NCBI GenBank assembly: GCA_945860375.1
Contig: CAMAQR010000042.1
Coordinates: 1-28,454 of the forward strand
Direction of reading: 5' to 3'
DNA: 28,454 bases
DNA from: Pseudorhodobacter antarcticus
GTDB taxonomy: Bacteria; Pseudomonadota; Alphaproteobacteria; Rhodobacterales; Rhodobacteraceae
Shown: piece by piece, positions 15,696-23,773 of the stretch
Layout of the letters: each line of letters starts with the position of its first letter
How positions within the stretch are numbered: position 1 is the stretch's first letter
Notes under the pieces: model-generated
The model's database searches: none
Told to the model about the DNA's origin: nothing
What the model saw: only the letters and a program-made list of their open reading frames with translations
Translations under genes and position numbers: made by a program

Positions 15696-17071
15696 GCTTT
15701 GACACGCTAATATGCGGGGGCATGCTGATGACCCCGGACGGCGCGCGCCCGGGCAAGCTTGCGCTGTCGGGCGGGCGAATCGCGGCCATCCTTGCGCCCG
15801 ACGACCGGGCCGAGGCTGGCGCAGTGATCGACGCGACCGGGTTGCAGGTGCTGCCCGGTCTGATCGACATTCATTGCCACATCCGCTCACCCGCCTATCC
15901 CAACCGCGGCTCTGTCGAAAGCGAGACTGCGGCCTGCGCGGCGGGTGGCATCACCAGCGTGTTCGAGATGCCGATCACCGACCCCTGCTGTAACACGCCC
16001 GATGAGGTTGCGCGGCGACGCGAACATTTCATCCCGCGCGCCCATGTCGATTTTGGCCTTTACGCCGCCCCACTGACCCTGACGGAAGCGGCTGTGGACG
16101 CGCTGGCAGACACCGGGATCATCGGTTTCAAGATCTTCACGACCCCTGCCCCGGCCGGCCGAGAACGCGAGTTTGCAGGCCTTGCCTGGCCTGATCCAGC
16201 TGATCAGATGGAAGCCCTGCGCCTGATCGCCCGCACCGGCCTTCCGGTCGTGGTGCATGCCGAGAATGCCGACATTCTAGCCCGCGCCGAGCGGCAGGTC
16301 GCGGGCGAAAATCCCGCGGGCGCGCGCATTCACAACCGCGCTCGCCCACCGATGGCTGAGGCGGTGGCGGTGGCCATGCTGCTGACGATGAACGTGCGGG
16401 CGCAGGCGCGGCTGCATATCGCACATGTCACCTCGGCCGAAACGGTCGAGGTGCTGCGCTGCTTTGCCGGCACCAGCGACTTTACCGCAGAAACCTGCCC
16501 GCACTACCTGCTGTTCACCGAAACCGACGTCACCCGCGCTGGGGTCGCGGCCAAGATCAACCCGCCGATCCGGCATGCGTCAGACCGCGCGGCGCTATGG
16601 CAGGCAATCGCCGATGGCGTGCTGGCACATGTGACCACGGATCACGCGGCCTTTGCCCCGCCAGAAAAGGCCGCCCATGCGGGCAATTTCCTGACCGCCC
16701 CGCCCGGCCATCCAGGGCTTGAAACAATGCTGCCCGCAATGCTGGACGCCGTCTACGCCGGCAAGATCAGCCTACATCAGGCGGTGTCGGTGCTGTCGAC
16801 AAACGCCGCCACGCGCTTTGGCCTGCCCGACCGGGGTAGACTTGCCAAGGACTGCAGGGCGGATATCGTTCTGGTCGATCCGGCTGCGTCCACAAGGACC
16901 ACCGCAGCCACGCTTCTGACCGCCGCCCGCAACCTTGCCGCCCTGACCAACGGGGCGGTGTTTCGCGGCGCCTTGCGGCGCACGCTGCTGGCCGGCGAAA
17001 CCATCTGGCACGACGGCCTGACCGGCACGCCCGGACAAGGCCGCTTCATAACTCCGAAAGGACAGGCATGA
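15692..17071 (+). CDS. Dihydroorotase/allantoinase/hydantoinase-type cyclic amidohydrolase
   Basis: The 459-residue enzyme belongs to the dihydroorotase-like branch of the amidohydrolase superfamily. The binuclear site is intact: H61 and H63 (DIHCHIRSP), K147 for carboxylation (IGFKIFTT), H189 (VVVHAEN), H245 (LHIAHVTS) and D317 (VTTDHAAF). ETCPHYL and KINPPIR are typical of allantoinase and dihydroorotase. It should open or close a cyclic amide or ureide ring. The branch covers AllB, hydantoinases and dihydroorotases, and the sequence alone does not decide between them; the catabolic context favours AllB- or hydantoinase-like activity over pyrimidine synthesis. The start overlaps the stop of the TIM-barrel gene as ATGA. 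Confidence 0.9.
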   Translation: MSFDTLICGGMLMTPDGARPGKLALSGGRIAAILAPDDRAEAGAVIDATGLQVLPGLIDIHCHIRSPAYPNRGSVESETAACAAGGITSVFEMPITDPCCNTPDEVARRREHFIPRAHVDFGLYAAPLTLTEAAVDALADTGIIGFKIFTTPAPAGREREFAGLAWPDPADQMEALRLIARTGLPVVVHAENADILARAERQVAGENPAGARIHNRARPPMAEAVAVAMLLTMNVRAQARLHIAHVTSAETVEVLRCFAGTSDFTAETCPHYLLFTETDVTRAGVAAKINPPIRHASDRAALWQAIADGVLAHVTTDHAAFAPPEKAAHAGNFLTAPPGHPGLETMLPAMLDAVYAGKISLHQAVSVLSTNAATRFGLPDRGRLAKDCRADIVLVDPAASTRTTAATLLTAARNLAALTNGAVFRGALRRTLLAGETIWHDGLTGTPGQGRFITPKGQA

Positions 17072-18084
17072 CCGATCCTGCACAACCTCTGCTGGAGGTT
17101 CGCGACCTGCAGACCACATTCCGTCTGGGGGGCACATCGCGCATCAGGGCTGTCGATGGCGTCAGCTTTTCGGTGGCCCCGGGCGAGACCTTGGCCATCG
17201 TCGGGGAAAGCGGCTCTGGCAAGTCCGTCACCAGCCTGTCGATCATGCGCCTTCTGACCAAGGGCGTAGGCGAGATCACGCGCGGTGAGATATTGCTGCG
17301 TGGTCGTGATCTGACCAAGTTGTCGGAACGTGAGATGCGCGCCGTGCGTGGCAAGGAAATCGGCATGATCTTCCAGGAACCGATGACCAGCCTGAACCCG
17401 GTGCATACACTTGGCGCCCAGATTTCCGAAGTCGTCGTGCGCCATGAAGGGCTGTCGGCCGCCAAGGCCCATGCCCGCGCCATTGACATGCTGGCCCTTG
17501 TCGGGATTCCGGAACCGAAGAAACGCGCGGACAACTACCCGCACCAGATGTCGGGCGGCATGCGTCAGCGCGCGATGATCGCCATGGCACTCGCGTGCCA
17601 ACCCCGTCTGCTGATCGCAGATGAACCGACAACCGCGCTGGACGTGACGATCCAAGCGCAGATCCTTGAGCTGATGAAAGACTTGCAGGCGCAGCTTGGC
17701 ATGGCGATCATCTTCATCACGCATGACCTTGGGGTGGTTGCGGAAATGGCCGACCGAGTGGTTGTGATGTATGCCAGCCAGGTTGTCGAATCCGCATCCG
17801 TCGTGGATTTATTCGAGCGCCCGCGCATGCCCTACACGGCGGGTCTACTGAAATCGATCCCGCGGCTGGGGTCGGCCGGTCAACACCGCCGACTGGACAC
17901 CATTCCCGGCCAGGTGCCCATGCTGGCGCGCCTGCCATCGGGCTGCCGGTTCCGCCCTCGCTGCGCCTATGCCGCGCCCGCCTGCGCCGTGACCGAGCCC
18001 ACCCTGACCCGCGACACATCGGGTCGCGAGGTGCGATGCTTGCGGGCCGACGAACTGACACTCTCCGAAGGAATTCCGGCATGA
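17068..18084 (+). CDS. Dipeptide/oligopeptide ABC transporter ATPase, DppD/OppD type
   Basis: The 338-residue protein is a full-length importer ATPase: Walker A GESGSGKS (46-53), Q-loop in [11 protein letters not shown] (Q near 103), signature [10 protein letters not shown] (161-170), Walker [13 protein letters not shown] (about 181-192) and the switch His in THDLG (near 219). After about residue 290 it carries the Cys-containing oligopeptide-transporter C-terminal region ([16 protein letters not shown]). It pairs with the DppF-like ATPase that overlaps its stop. No permease or binding protein of this system lies next to them; those partners must be outside the window or lost. The transported solute is presumably the substrate of the convoy. 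Confidence 0.93.
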   Translation: MTDPAQPLLEVRDLQTTFRLGGTSRIRAVDGVSFSVAPGETLAIVGESGSGKSVTSLSIMRLLTKGVGEITRGEILLRGRDLTKLSEREMRAVRGKEIGMIFQEPMTSLNPVHTLGAQISEVVVRHEGLSAAKAHARAIDMLALVGIPEPKKRADNYPHQMSGGMRQRAMIAMALACQPRLLIADEPTTALDVTIQAQILELMKDLQAQLGMAIIFITHDLGVVAEMADRVVVMYASQVVESASVVDLFERPRMPYTAGLLKSIPRLGSAGQHRRLDTIPGQVPMLARLPSGCRFRPRCAYAAPACAVTEPTLTRDTSGREVRCLRADELTLSEGIPA

Positions 18085-19043
18085 CCGCGCTTCTGGCCGT
18101 CAAGAACCTAAAGAAATACTTCCCCATAAGGGGCGGCGTGCTGAACCGCGTGGTCAACAATGTGAAGGCCGTCGATGGCATCAGCTTTGACGTGATGAAG
18201 GGTGAGGTGGTGGGTCTGGTCGGCGAAAGCGGATCGGGCAAGACCACCGTCGGGCGCACCCTTCTTCGGCTCGATGACGCGACCGACGGGGCGGTGCTGT
18301 TCGACGGAACCAACATCATGGAGATCGGCAAGGACCAAATGCGCGCTTATCGCAAGCGCATGCAGATCATCTTCCAGGACCCCTACGCCAGTCTGAACCC
18401 CCGCGAAAAGATCCGGACCGTGATCGGCCATGCCTTGGCCCTTCACAAGATCGGAACGTCCGGCGACCGCGAGGACCGCATCGTTGGCCTGCTGGAGCAG
18501 GTGGGCCTTTCGGCAGACTACCTTGACCGCTTTCCACATGAATTCTCGGGCGGGCAGCGGCAACGGATCGGGATAGCGCGGGCTTTGGCCGTGAACCCGG
18601 ACTTTGTGGTTGCCGATGAACCGGTTTCGGCGCTTGATGTGTCCATTCAGGCGCAGGTCATCAACCTGCTGGACGACCTGCGATCGGAATTCAACCTGAC
18701 GATGCTGTTCATTGCCCATGACCTAGCCGTGGTGGAGCATATCTGCGACCGCGTCATCGTGATGTATCTTGGGCGGATCATGGAAATCGCGCCGGCTGCG
18801 GCCTTGTACAACAGCCCAGCGCATCCCTACACGAGGGCGCTATTGTCGGCGGTGCCAATCCCAAGACCGGGACACAAGCGCAGCCGGGTCCTTCTCGCTG
18901 GCGACATCCCGAGCCCGATCAACCCTCCGTCAGGCTGTGTGTTTCGCACTCGTTGCCCCCAAGCGGTTGCAGAATGCGCAAAGGTCGTCCCCGATCTGAG
19001 GGAAGTCGCACCAGGCCAGTTCAGCGCCTGCATCATGGACTGA
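18081..19043 (+). CDS. Dipeptide/oligopeptide ABC transporter ATPase, DppF/OppF type
   Basis: This 320-residue ATPase has Walker [11 protein letters not shown]-loop [12 protein letters not shown] (OppF/DppF type), signature [15 protein letters not shown], Walker [13 protein letters not shown] and the switch-region AHDLA. The C-terminus has the Cys-bearing oligopeptide-transporter region ([17 protein letters not shown]). The ATG at 18081 overlaps the stop of its partner as ATGA. It is the last intact gene of the rightward convoy. Insertion-sequence debris begins within about 170 bases of its stop, so any downstream permease genes could have been removed by transposition (inference). Confidence 0.93.
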   Translation: MTALLAVKNLKKYFPIRGGVLNRVVNNVKAVDGISFDVMKGEVVGLVGESGSGKTTVGRTLLRLDDATDGAVLFDGTNIMEIGKDQMRAYRKRMQIIFQDPYASLNPREKIRTVIGHALALHKIGTSGDREDRIVGLLEQVGLSADYLDRFPHEFSGGQRQRIGIARALAVNPDFVVADEPVSALDVSIQAQVINLLDDLRSEFNLTMLFIAHDLAVVEHICDRVIVMYLGRIMEIAPAAALYNSPAHPYTRALLSAVPIPRPGHKRSRVLLAGDIPSPINPPSGCVFRTRCPQAVAECAKVVPDLREVAPGQFSACIMD

Positions 19044-19090
19044 TCGGTGTTTGAATATATGGTTGTCTGAAGTATGCTCAATCTTGGTCA

Positions 19091-19148
19091 TGGCCGGTCT
19101 CCTCTGTGGTGTGGTTCGCAAAACCACCATAGAGACCCGGTTATGGCC
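19091..19148. repeat. Imperfect inverted repeat/hairpin after the rightward convoy
   Basis: The stretch folds back on itself: TGGCCGGTCTC on the left against GAGACCCGG and ATGGCCA on the right, with an inner GTGGTT/AACCAC stem (19111-19116 with 19122-19127) around a CGCAA loop. There are bulges and no T-tract. It could slow transcription after the last ATPase gene, or be the end of a decayed mobile element, since transposase debris follows directly. Confidence 0.45.
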
Positions 19149-19214
19149 ACCTGCTGCGCAATTCTTGAGACTGCGCATGCGGCCATAACCTTCTCCCGCG
19201 CGTCATTCCCAACA

Positions 19215-19493
19215 TGCTACGGCCCGGAATACATCAGTGGCAAGCTGCTGACTTGGGACGAGAAAGTGGGCATCACCATCCAGCACATCCAACCCGGACA
19301 ACCGCAGCAGAACGCCTATATCGAGCGTTGTAACCGCACCGTCAGGCACGAATGGCTGGACCAATACATCATCGAAACCATCGAGGAGGCCCAAGATCAC
19401 GCGACGCAATGGCTATGGACTTACAACAACGACCGCCCGAACACGGGGATCGGCGGCATTACACCCGCACAAAAACTGAAAATGGCCGCGTAA
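19215..19493 (+). pseudogene. IS3-family transposase, C-terminal remnant
   Basis: About 93 codons encode the end of an IS3-type integrase-core (rve) transposase: GPEYISGKLLTWDEKVGI, QHIQPGQPQQNAYIERCNRT with the third catalytic Glu, the EWLDQYI motif and a TPAQKLKMAA end. Where intact relatives have Asp-Asn-Gly-Pro-Glu-Tyr this copy has Cys-Tyr-Gly-Pro-Glu-Tyr, so the second catalytic Asp is lost, and nothing upstream matches the first half of the protein. It is a truncated, inactive fragment. Its right-hand flank (to about 19532) contains the AATGGGGGGATTACC stretch expected near the end of this element type. Confidence 0.85.
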
Positions 19494-19533
19494 GTTCTAC
19501 GAATGCACCCCGTTAATAATGGGGGGATTACCG

Positions 19534-19577
19534 TTCCACGGCATCGTGGGCAGCCATTCCACGCGAAGGTGGGCAGC
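19534..19577. repeat. Two direct 21-bp repeats, mobile-element end motif
   Basis: TTCCACGGCATCGTGGGCAGC (19534-19554) and TTCCACGCGAAGGTGGGCAGC (19557-19577) are near-identical with a 23-base period. Repeated TTCCACG...GTGGGCAGC units remind me of the multiple transposase-binding sites near ends of IS21-type elements. No istA or istB gene is present, so this would be only a relic. The family assignment is tentative. Confidence 0.4.
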
Positions 19578-19610
19578 TGGTTTGACCGACGGTTTCATGG
19601 TGTCAGGGTT

Positions 19611-19766
19611 GGGCTGACAGGTCAGGCTAGCGCAATCCACGCCGCCCTCGACGCGGCGTTCCTCCGCTCACAGGAGCGCTTCGTCCGCCAGCACCCCAAA
19701 CCGCCCCAAATCCCGACTGCCGTCTGGATCAACCCGCCCAAGAAAACAGAGCCAGCCCAAGCCTAA
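19611..19766 (+). pseudogene. Second integrase-type (IS3-like) transposase tail fragment
   Basis: About 51 codons end in ALDAAFLRSQERFVRQHP, KPPQIPTAVWINPPKK and a short tail. This resembles the extreme C-terminus of rve/IS3-type transposases, where an ERFV-(R/H)-x-x-P-x-P-P...WINPP pattern is common. No catalytic region is present. The reading frame can be extended upstream to 19503, but that part crosses the direct repeats and is not convincing. It is a separate scar from the neighbouring IS3 fragment. Confidence 0.55.
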
Positions 19767-20175
19767 ACTCAAAAACCTACTGTCTCAAAGTCGTTGACAC
19801 GTTCCGTCTTTGCCGACCAGAAAAATTGGAATCCCTGTGTTGACAAGTATAGGAGCCTCACAAGGGAATGCAGGGCTGAGGTTGCAGCTCGGCCCTCTTT
19901 TGTCGCCGTAATCTCGGGTTCCGACTGTGCAGGTCGATGCGGGAATCCATGTAAGCCTACCCCGCGCTATGCGGCTGTCCGAAGTTTGATCTCAGCAACT
20001 ATGCCGCCTCAAAAGACAATAGCGCGACCTCTTTGGTCCGCTGCGGCCCTGAGCGGACGGTCAAGCCACATATAGCGAAAGATGGCTTCTGGGTTGGAGC
20101 ACCCGGTCGAGAACGGCGTTCTGCCTTCACGTAACAGTTTTCTTTTGCCGGAGAATCCCTCAAACGACCGAAGCA
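19767..20175. other. Gene-poor spacer after the transposase fragments
   Basis: No convincing gene is seen in these roughly 400 bases. A weak open frame on the plus strand (19794-20075) has no recognisable domain, ribosome site or codon pattern. A perfect 7-bp stem, GTCCGCT/AGCGGAC (20036-20042 with 20052-20058), is present without a T-run. The segment is probably degraded mobile-element or intergenic DNA between the two operons. Confidence 0.5.
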
Positions 20176-20192
20176 AACGCGCGAAACGCGTT
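20176..20192 (-). terminator. Weak hairpin at the end of the ABC/ArgE operon
   Basis: A 6-bp stem, AACGCG/CGCGTT with a 5-base loop, overlaps the TAA stop of the ArgE-like gene. On the minus strand it is followed by only a modestly T-rich stretch (TTTGCTTCGG). It may act as a poor terminator; confidence is low. Confidence 0.3.
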
Positions 20193-21357
20193 ATTGTGAT
20201 TTGCAGAACTCTTGCGCCGCGCGGCGCAGCATTGAATCCGCCGCCACAAGCTGACTGCGTTCCACATACTCGTCAGGCCGATGCGCCACAGAGATTGACC
20301 CTGGCCCGCAAAGAACTGTCGGAAGGCCAAGCCTTCGCAAAAACAGGCCAGCCTCGGCGCCGTAAGCCACTTTGCTGTGGTCGTTTCTTCCGACGATGTG
20401 CTTCATGGCGGTGACAAGGGGCGCGTCTGCGTCGATGGCATGGGCAGGGTATTCGTAGATCTGCTCGAACCGCGCAGAGGCGCCGGCAAAGCGAAGGCGG
20501 GCTTCGGGCAGGATGCGGTGAAAAACCTCATTCTCGATCCGGTCGAAGATGACCTGCTGGTCGACCTCCAGCAGGTTGCGGAATTCGAATGTAACGACGG
20601 CGTCGGCGGGAACGATGTTGATCGCAGCACCACCCTGGATCATGCCAACCGACAGGGTCGAATGGGTCAGGTCGAAATCCAGATCTCTGGGACCAGTGGC
20701 CAGTTCAGTCGCGATGGCTTTGAGAAAAACAACCAGTTCGGCGGCGGATTCGATGGCGTTCTGACCCTGCGGCGCAAGGCTCGAGTGTACCGCGTGGCCG
20801 GTGAAATGGCATCGATAGGCGCGCCCACCTTTGTGGCCGGTGACGACCTGCATCAGCGTGGGTTCACCCACGATGCACATGGCAGGCTTCTGGCCCCGGT
20901 CTGAAATATCCTGTAACAGGCTCCGTACGCCGATGCAGCCAATTTCTTCGTCATGCGACAGGGCAAGATGCACGGGGCGGCCCAACTGCATCGCGATCAG
21001 GTCCGGCACGGCGGCAAGGGCTGCGGCGACAAAGCCCTTCATGTCGGCAGAACCGCGCGCGAAAAGCTTTCCGTCGCGTTCGGTCAACGTGAAGGGATCG
21101 GATTGCCAGACCTCACCCACCACCGGCACGCAGTCGGTATGACCGCTGAGAACGAGACCCCCTTGCAAGTCCGGGCCTATCGTGGCCCAAAGATTGGCCT
21201 TGGTCCCGGTTTCATCCGGGATCAGACGCGAGGCGATGCCGTGTGACGACAGGTACGCCTGGACATAGGCGATCAGGTCCAGGTTCGATTTCACGCTGGT
21301 CGTATCAAACGCTACCAAGTCGCGCAGGATAAGTTCGGTCGGTGTCATCGGAGTCAT
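20191..21357 (-). CDS. argE: Acetylornithine deacetylase (ArgE)-like M20 peptidase/N-acyl amino acid deacylase
   Basis: The 388-residue cytoplasmic M20A metallohydrolase shows SGHTDCVP (first zinc His), ARGSADMKGF (bridging Asp), LSHDEEIGCIG (catalytic Glu and metal Glu), VGEPT and a C-terminal SVAHRPDEYVERS with the last His. The GHKGG and GHAVHSS stretches of the dimerisation domain are also typical of ArgE. Length and motifs fit acetylornithine deacetylase. As the last gene of a peptide-type ABC operon, however, it may act on imported N-acyl amino acids or dipeptides rather than in arginine synthesis. The ATG at 21357 overlaps the DUF1028 stop as ATGA. Confidence 0.88.
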   Translation of the reverse strand: MTPMTPTELILRDLVAFDTTSVKSNLDLIAYVQAYLSSHGIASRLIPDETGTKANLWATIGPDLQGGLVLSGHTDCVPVVGEVWQSDPFTLTERDGKLFARGSADMKGFVAAALAAVPDLIAMQLGRPVHLALSHDEEIGCIGVRSLLQDISDRGQKPAMCIVGEPTLMQVVTGHKGGRAYRCHFTGHAVHSSLAPQGQNAIESAAELVVFLKAIATELATGPRDLDFDLTHSTLSVGMIQGGAAINIVPADAVVTFEFRNLLEVDQQVIFDRIENEVFHRILPEARLRFAGASARFEQIYEYPAHAIDADAPLVTAMKHIVGRNDHSKVAYGAEAGLFLRRLGLPTVLCGPGSISVAHRPDEYVERSQLVAADSMLRRAAQEFCKSQ

Positions 21358-22091
21358 AACCCGCCCGATCCACCGGGGCGGTAGGGCGGCGGAGTTAGCA
21401 GCATCGCGGTCACCTCGGACGGCAAGGACGCCACCGGGTTGGCGCGCGTGGGCATTCCCTTGGTGAAGGTCAAAAGCTGATGCTTGGCAATCTCGAAGAT
21501 GCGGCGCAGTTCGGCCACCGGGTTACGGTGTTCATCAACGCGGATATCCAGCCAGGGATAAGCCTCAAGGTTGAAGACTTTCAGCGCCGCCGATTGCTTG
21601 CCGCGTTTGTCGCCGCCCGCCGCTTGACCGGCTTCCAGAACCAGCATCAGGCGTTCGGTCAGGTCAGAAGCCACACTCGCCTTGGCGGCGGCGGCCATGG
21701 CATTGATGGTTTCGGCACCGACAAGCATGTTGCCCTGCACGGTGAAACCATCGCCCAGAATATGGCCCGCATAGGCCACGCACGATGCGCCGGTAAAGGC
21801 GGCCGCCCGCCCCTGCGCATCGACGATGCCCATCTGGCGGTCATCGCGGCCCGGATCTTCGGCCAGCAGTTTGGTCAGTGTTTCCTCCGCCGACAGCCCC
21901 TGCTCCAGCAGCTTCAGCCCGTCAATGCCCAGATAGGGGTTGACCCAGGACTGCGTAGCGATCGCGCCCACGCCTTCCTTGAGATAGCTGCAGATCCCGC
22001 CCACGGCGGGAACGGCGGTCGACACGGCCACGCCCAGCATGCCGCTGCGGGGGCAGCGGGCAGCGATGGAAAAGGTGTTGAGTTGGAACAT
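21354..22091 (-). CDS. DUF1028 domain-containing protein (Ntn-hydrolase-like)
   Basis: This 245-residue protein begins MFQLNTFSIAARCPRSGMLG and continues with GVAVSTAVPAVG, GAIATQSWVNPYLG, RQMGIVDAQGRAAAFTG, VQGNMLVG and KQSAALKVF, all recognised blocks of DUF1028, a family predicted to share the Ntn-hydrolase fold and to be linked with peptide or amino-acid metabolism. A GDKRGKQSA segment (about 160-168) is a typical late motif. The ATG follows an AGGAG site 7 bases upstream. It sits between the ABC ATPases and ArgE, suggesting hydrolysis of imported amides (inference). Confidence 0.88.
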   Translation of the reverse strand: MFQLNTFSIAARCPRSGMLGVAVSTAVPAVGGICSYLKEGVGAIATQSWVNPYLGIDGLKLLEQGLSAEETLTKLLAEDPGRDDRQMGIVDAQGRAAAFTGASCVAYAGHILGDGFTVQGNMLVGAETINAMAAAAKASVASDLTERLMLVLEAGQAAGGDKRGKQSAALKVFNLEAYPWLDIRVDEHRNPVAELRRIFEIAKHQLLTFTKGMPTRANPVASLPSEVTAMLLTPPPYRPGGSGGL

Positions 22092-22108
22092 TCTGTCTCT
22101 CCTGAGGG

Positions 22109-22912
22109 TCAGAGGGCCTGCATCAGCTTGCGGTGGTCGGGAACCGCCGCGATAAGCGTTTTGGTATAGTCGTGGCGGGGGTTGCCAAAGACCTGATCCG
22201 CCGCGCCATACTCGACCATCTGGCCATGGCGCATCACGGCAATCTGGTCGCTGACCTGACGGATCACGGCCAGATTGTGGCTGACGAAGATGGCGGTCAG
22301 GCCCAGATCGCGCCGGATGTCGTCAAACAAGTCCAGCACCTGTGCCTGAACTGACACGTCAAGCGCTGATGTCGGCTCATCGGCCAGCACCATCTCGGGC
22401 TGCAGGATCACGGCGCGTGCAACGGCGACGCGTTGCTTCTGGCCGCCGGACAGCTGATGCGGATGGCGGTCTACGGCATCCTTGGGCAAACCCACACGTT
22501 CCAGCAAGGCCACCACCTTGGCTCGTCTGCTATCGCGGTCTCCGATGCCGTGCACCTCCAGCGGGGCGCTCAGGATCTGGCCAATGCTTTGACGCGGGTT
22601 GAAAGAAGAGGCAGGGTTCTGGAAGATCGGCTGCACCTTGCGCCGGAACGCCTTTAGGTCTGCGCCCTTCAGCGTCCAGATATCCTGTCCATTAACCTCC
22701 ACCGTGCCGCATGTGGGCTGAATCAATCGCAAGGCCATGCGCAACAGAGTGGACTTCCCCGAGCCGGATTCTCCTACAATCCCCAGCGTCTGGCCGCGCT
22801 GGACCGACAGCGTGACCTCGTCCACCGCCTTGACGCCAGTTGAGCGGCGCAATAGCCCGCCACCGCCGAAAGCCTTGCTGACGGATTTTATGCGGATCAC
22901 CTCCTCCATCAT
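22109..22912 (-). CDS. Peptide-type ABC transporter ATPase, DppF/OppF-like (short form)
   Basis: The 267-residue ATPase carries GESGSGKST (Walker A), PIFQNPASSFNPRQSIGQIL (Q-loop), LSGGQKQRVAVARAV (signature), MVLADEPTSALD (Walker B) and SHNLA (switch His). It ends soon after DYTKTLIAAVP and lacks the Cys-rich C-terminal extension found on the DppF homologue at 18081. The ATG at 22912 overlaps the upstream ATPase stop; the longer in-frame extension lies within that gene and is rejected. It energises the permease pair of the same operon. Confidence 0.92.
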   Translation of the reverse strand: MMEEVIRIKSVSKAFGGGGLLRRSTGVKAVDEVTLSVQRGQTLGIVGESGSGKSTLLRMALRLIQPTCGTVEVNGQDIWTLKGADLKAFRRKVQPIFQNPASSFNPRQSIGQILSAPLEVHGIGDRDSRRAKVVALLERVGLPKDAVDRHPHQLSGGQKQRVAVARAVILQPEMVLADEPTSALDVSVQAQVLDLFDDIRRDLGLTAIFVSHNLAVIRQVSDQIAVMRHGQMVEYGAADQVFGNPRHDYTKTLIAAVPDHRKLMQAL

Positions 22913-23772
22913 GCCACACCCCCCTTCCGGCGCGAGGCGTGGATGCTGGGCGTCGCTGCCAGCAGCATCTGGGTGTAATCCTCTTGCGGATTGCGGAAAA
23001 TGCGAGCGACCGAGCCTTGTTCGATGATGCGACCGTGGCGCATGACACAGACCCAGTCGCAAAGCTCGGCCACCACACCAAGGTCGTGGGTGATGAATAG
23101 GATCGAAGTGCCCCGCGTCATGCGAATGTTGCGCAATAGGTCAAGAACTTGCGCCTGTACGGTGACGTCCAGCGCCGTGGTTGGCTCATCTGCGATCAGC
23201 AGGCTCGGGGCAAGGGCCAGCCCCATCGCTATCATGGCGCGCTGTTGCATGCCTCCGGAAAACTGGTGCGGGAAGGCGCGGGCCTGTTCGGCGGGGCGGG
23301 CGATGCCGACAGCCTCCAAAAGCTGCGTCGCAACCCCGGCTACCGCCTTCAACGCCTTGCCGCTGTGCAAGGACAGCGGCTCTGCCACCTGCAGACCGAC
23401 CCTCATCGTCGGGTTGAGCGCCTGCATCGCATCCTGCGGGATCAGCGCCATTCGGTTGCCGCGCAGAGCTCGCATTTGGCCCTCGCTTTGCGCCAATATG
23501 TCGATGTTGCCCAAGCGCATCCGTCCGGAAGCCACCCGCGCCTGCCGCGGCAACAGACGCAAGGCCGCTAGCGCGCTCAGCGTCTTGCCAGAGCCCGATT
23601 CCCCGATCACCCCGACAATCTCGCCGGGCATCACCTTTATCGACACGTCATGGACAACAGGTGTCCAGACGCGGCGGCGCGAGAATTCAATGCTCAGCCC
23701 CTCGACCAATAGGGTGGGAAGGGTGCCGGGCGTGTCATGGACCCTTAGGTCATCTGAGTTTGGGGTGCCCAT
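22909..23772 (-). CDS. Peptide-type ABC transporter ATPase, DppD/OppD-like (short form)
   Basis: This 287-residue ATPase has Walker A GESGSGKT, a DppD-type Q-loop region IPQDAMQALNPTMRVG, signature FSGGMQQRAMIAMGLAL, Walker [13 protein letters not shown] and switch THDLG. It also lacks the Cys-bearing oligopeptide C-terminal region, stopping 20 residues after EDYTQMLLAATP. An AAGGA ribosome site precedes the ATG at 23772, and the gap to the permease stop is 1 base. Together with the DppF-like subunit it forms the motor of the importer. Its different C-terminus shows that it is not a recent copy of the ATPase at 17068. Confidence 0.92.
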   Translation of the reverse strand: MGTPNSDDLRVHDTPGTLPTLLVEGLSIEFSRRRVWTPVVHDVSIKVMPGEIVGVIGESGSGKTLSALAALRLLPRQARVASGRMRLGNIDILAQSEGQMRALRGNRMALIPQDAMQALNPTMRVGLQVAEPLSLHSGKALKAVAGVATQLLEAVGIARPAEQARAFPHQFSGGMQQRAMIAMGLALAPSLLIADEPTTALDVTVQAQVLDLLRNIRMTRGTSILFITHDLGVVAELCDWVCVMRHGRIIEQGSVARIFRNPQEDYTQMLLAATPSIHASRRKGGVA

Positions 23773-23773
23773 G

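Noticed and set aside
14685..15890. A 401-codon minus-strand frame opposite the TIM-barrel gene
   Set aside because: There is no recognisable domain; the plus-strand gene is coupled by ATGA overlaps on both sides.
16795..16808. A CTGTCGACAAAC sequence resembling half of the GntR operator
   Set aside because: It is inside the cyclic amidohydrolase coding region, is not a full palindrome and is best explained by chance.
16777..17724. A 315-codon minus-strand frame across the cyclic amidohydrolase and DppD genes
   Set aside because: It crosses two well-supported plus-strand genes and has no domain.
19794..20075. A 93-codon plus-strand frame in the spacer
   Set aside because: It has no ribosome site, no recognisable domain and irregular composition; it is treated as noncoding debris.
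20082..20414. A 110-codon plus-strand frame overlapping the end of the ArgE-like gene
   Set aside because: Most of it is antisense to the ArgE C-terminus and there is no independent support.
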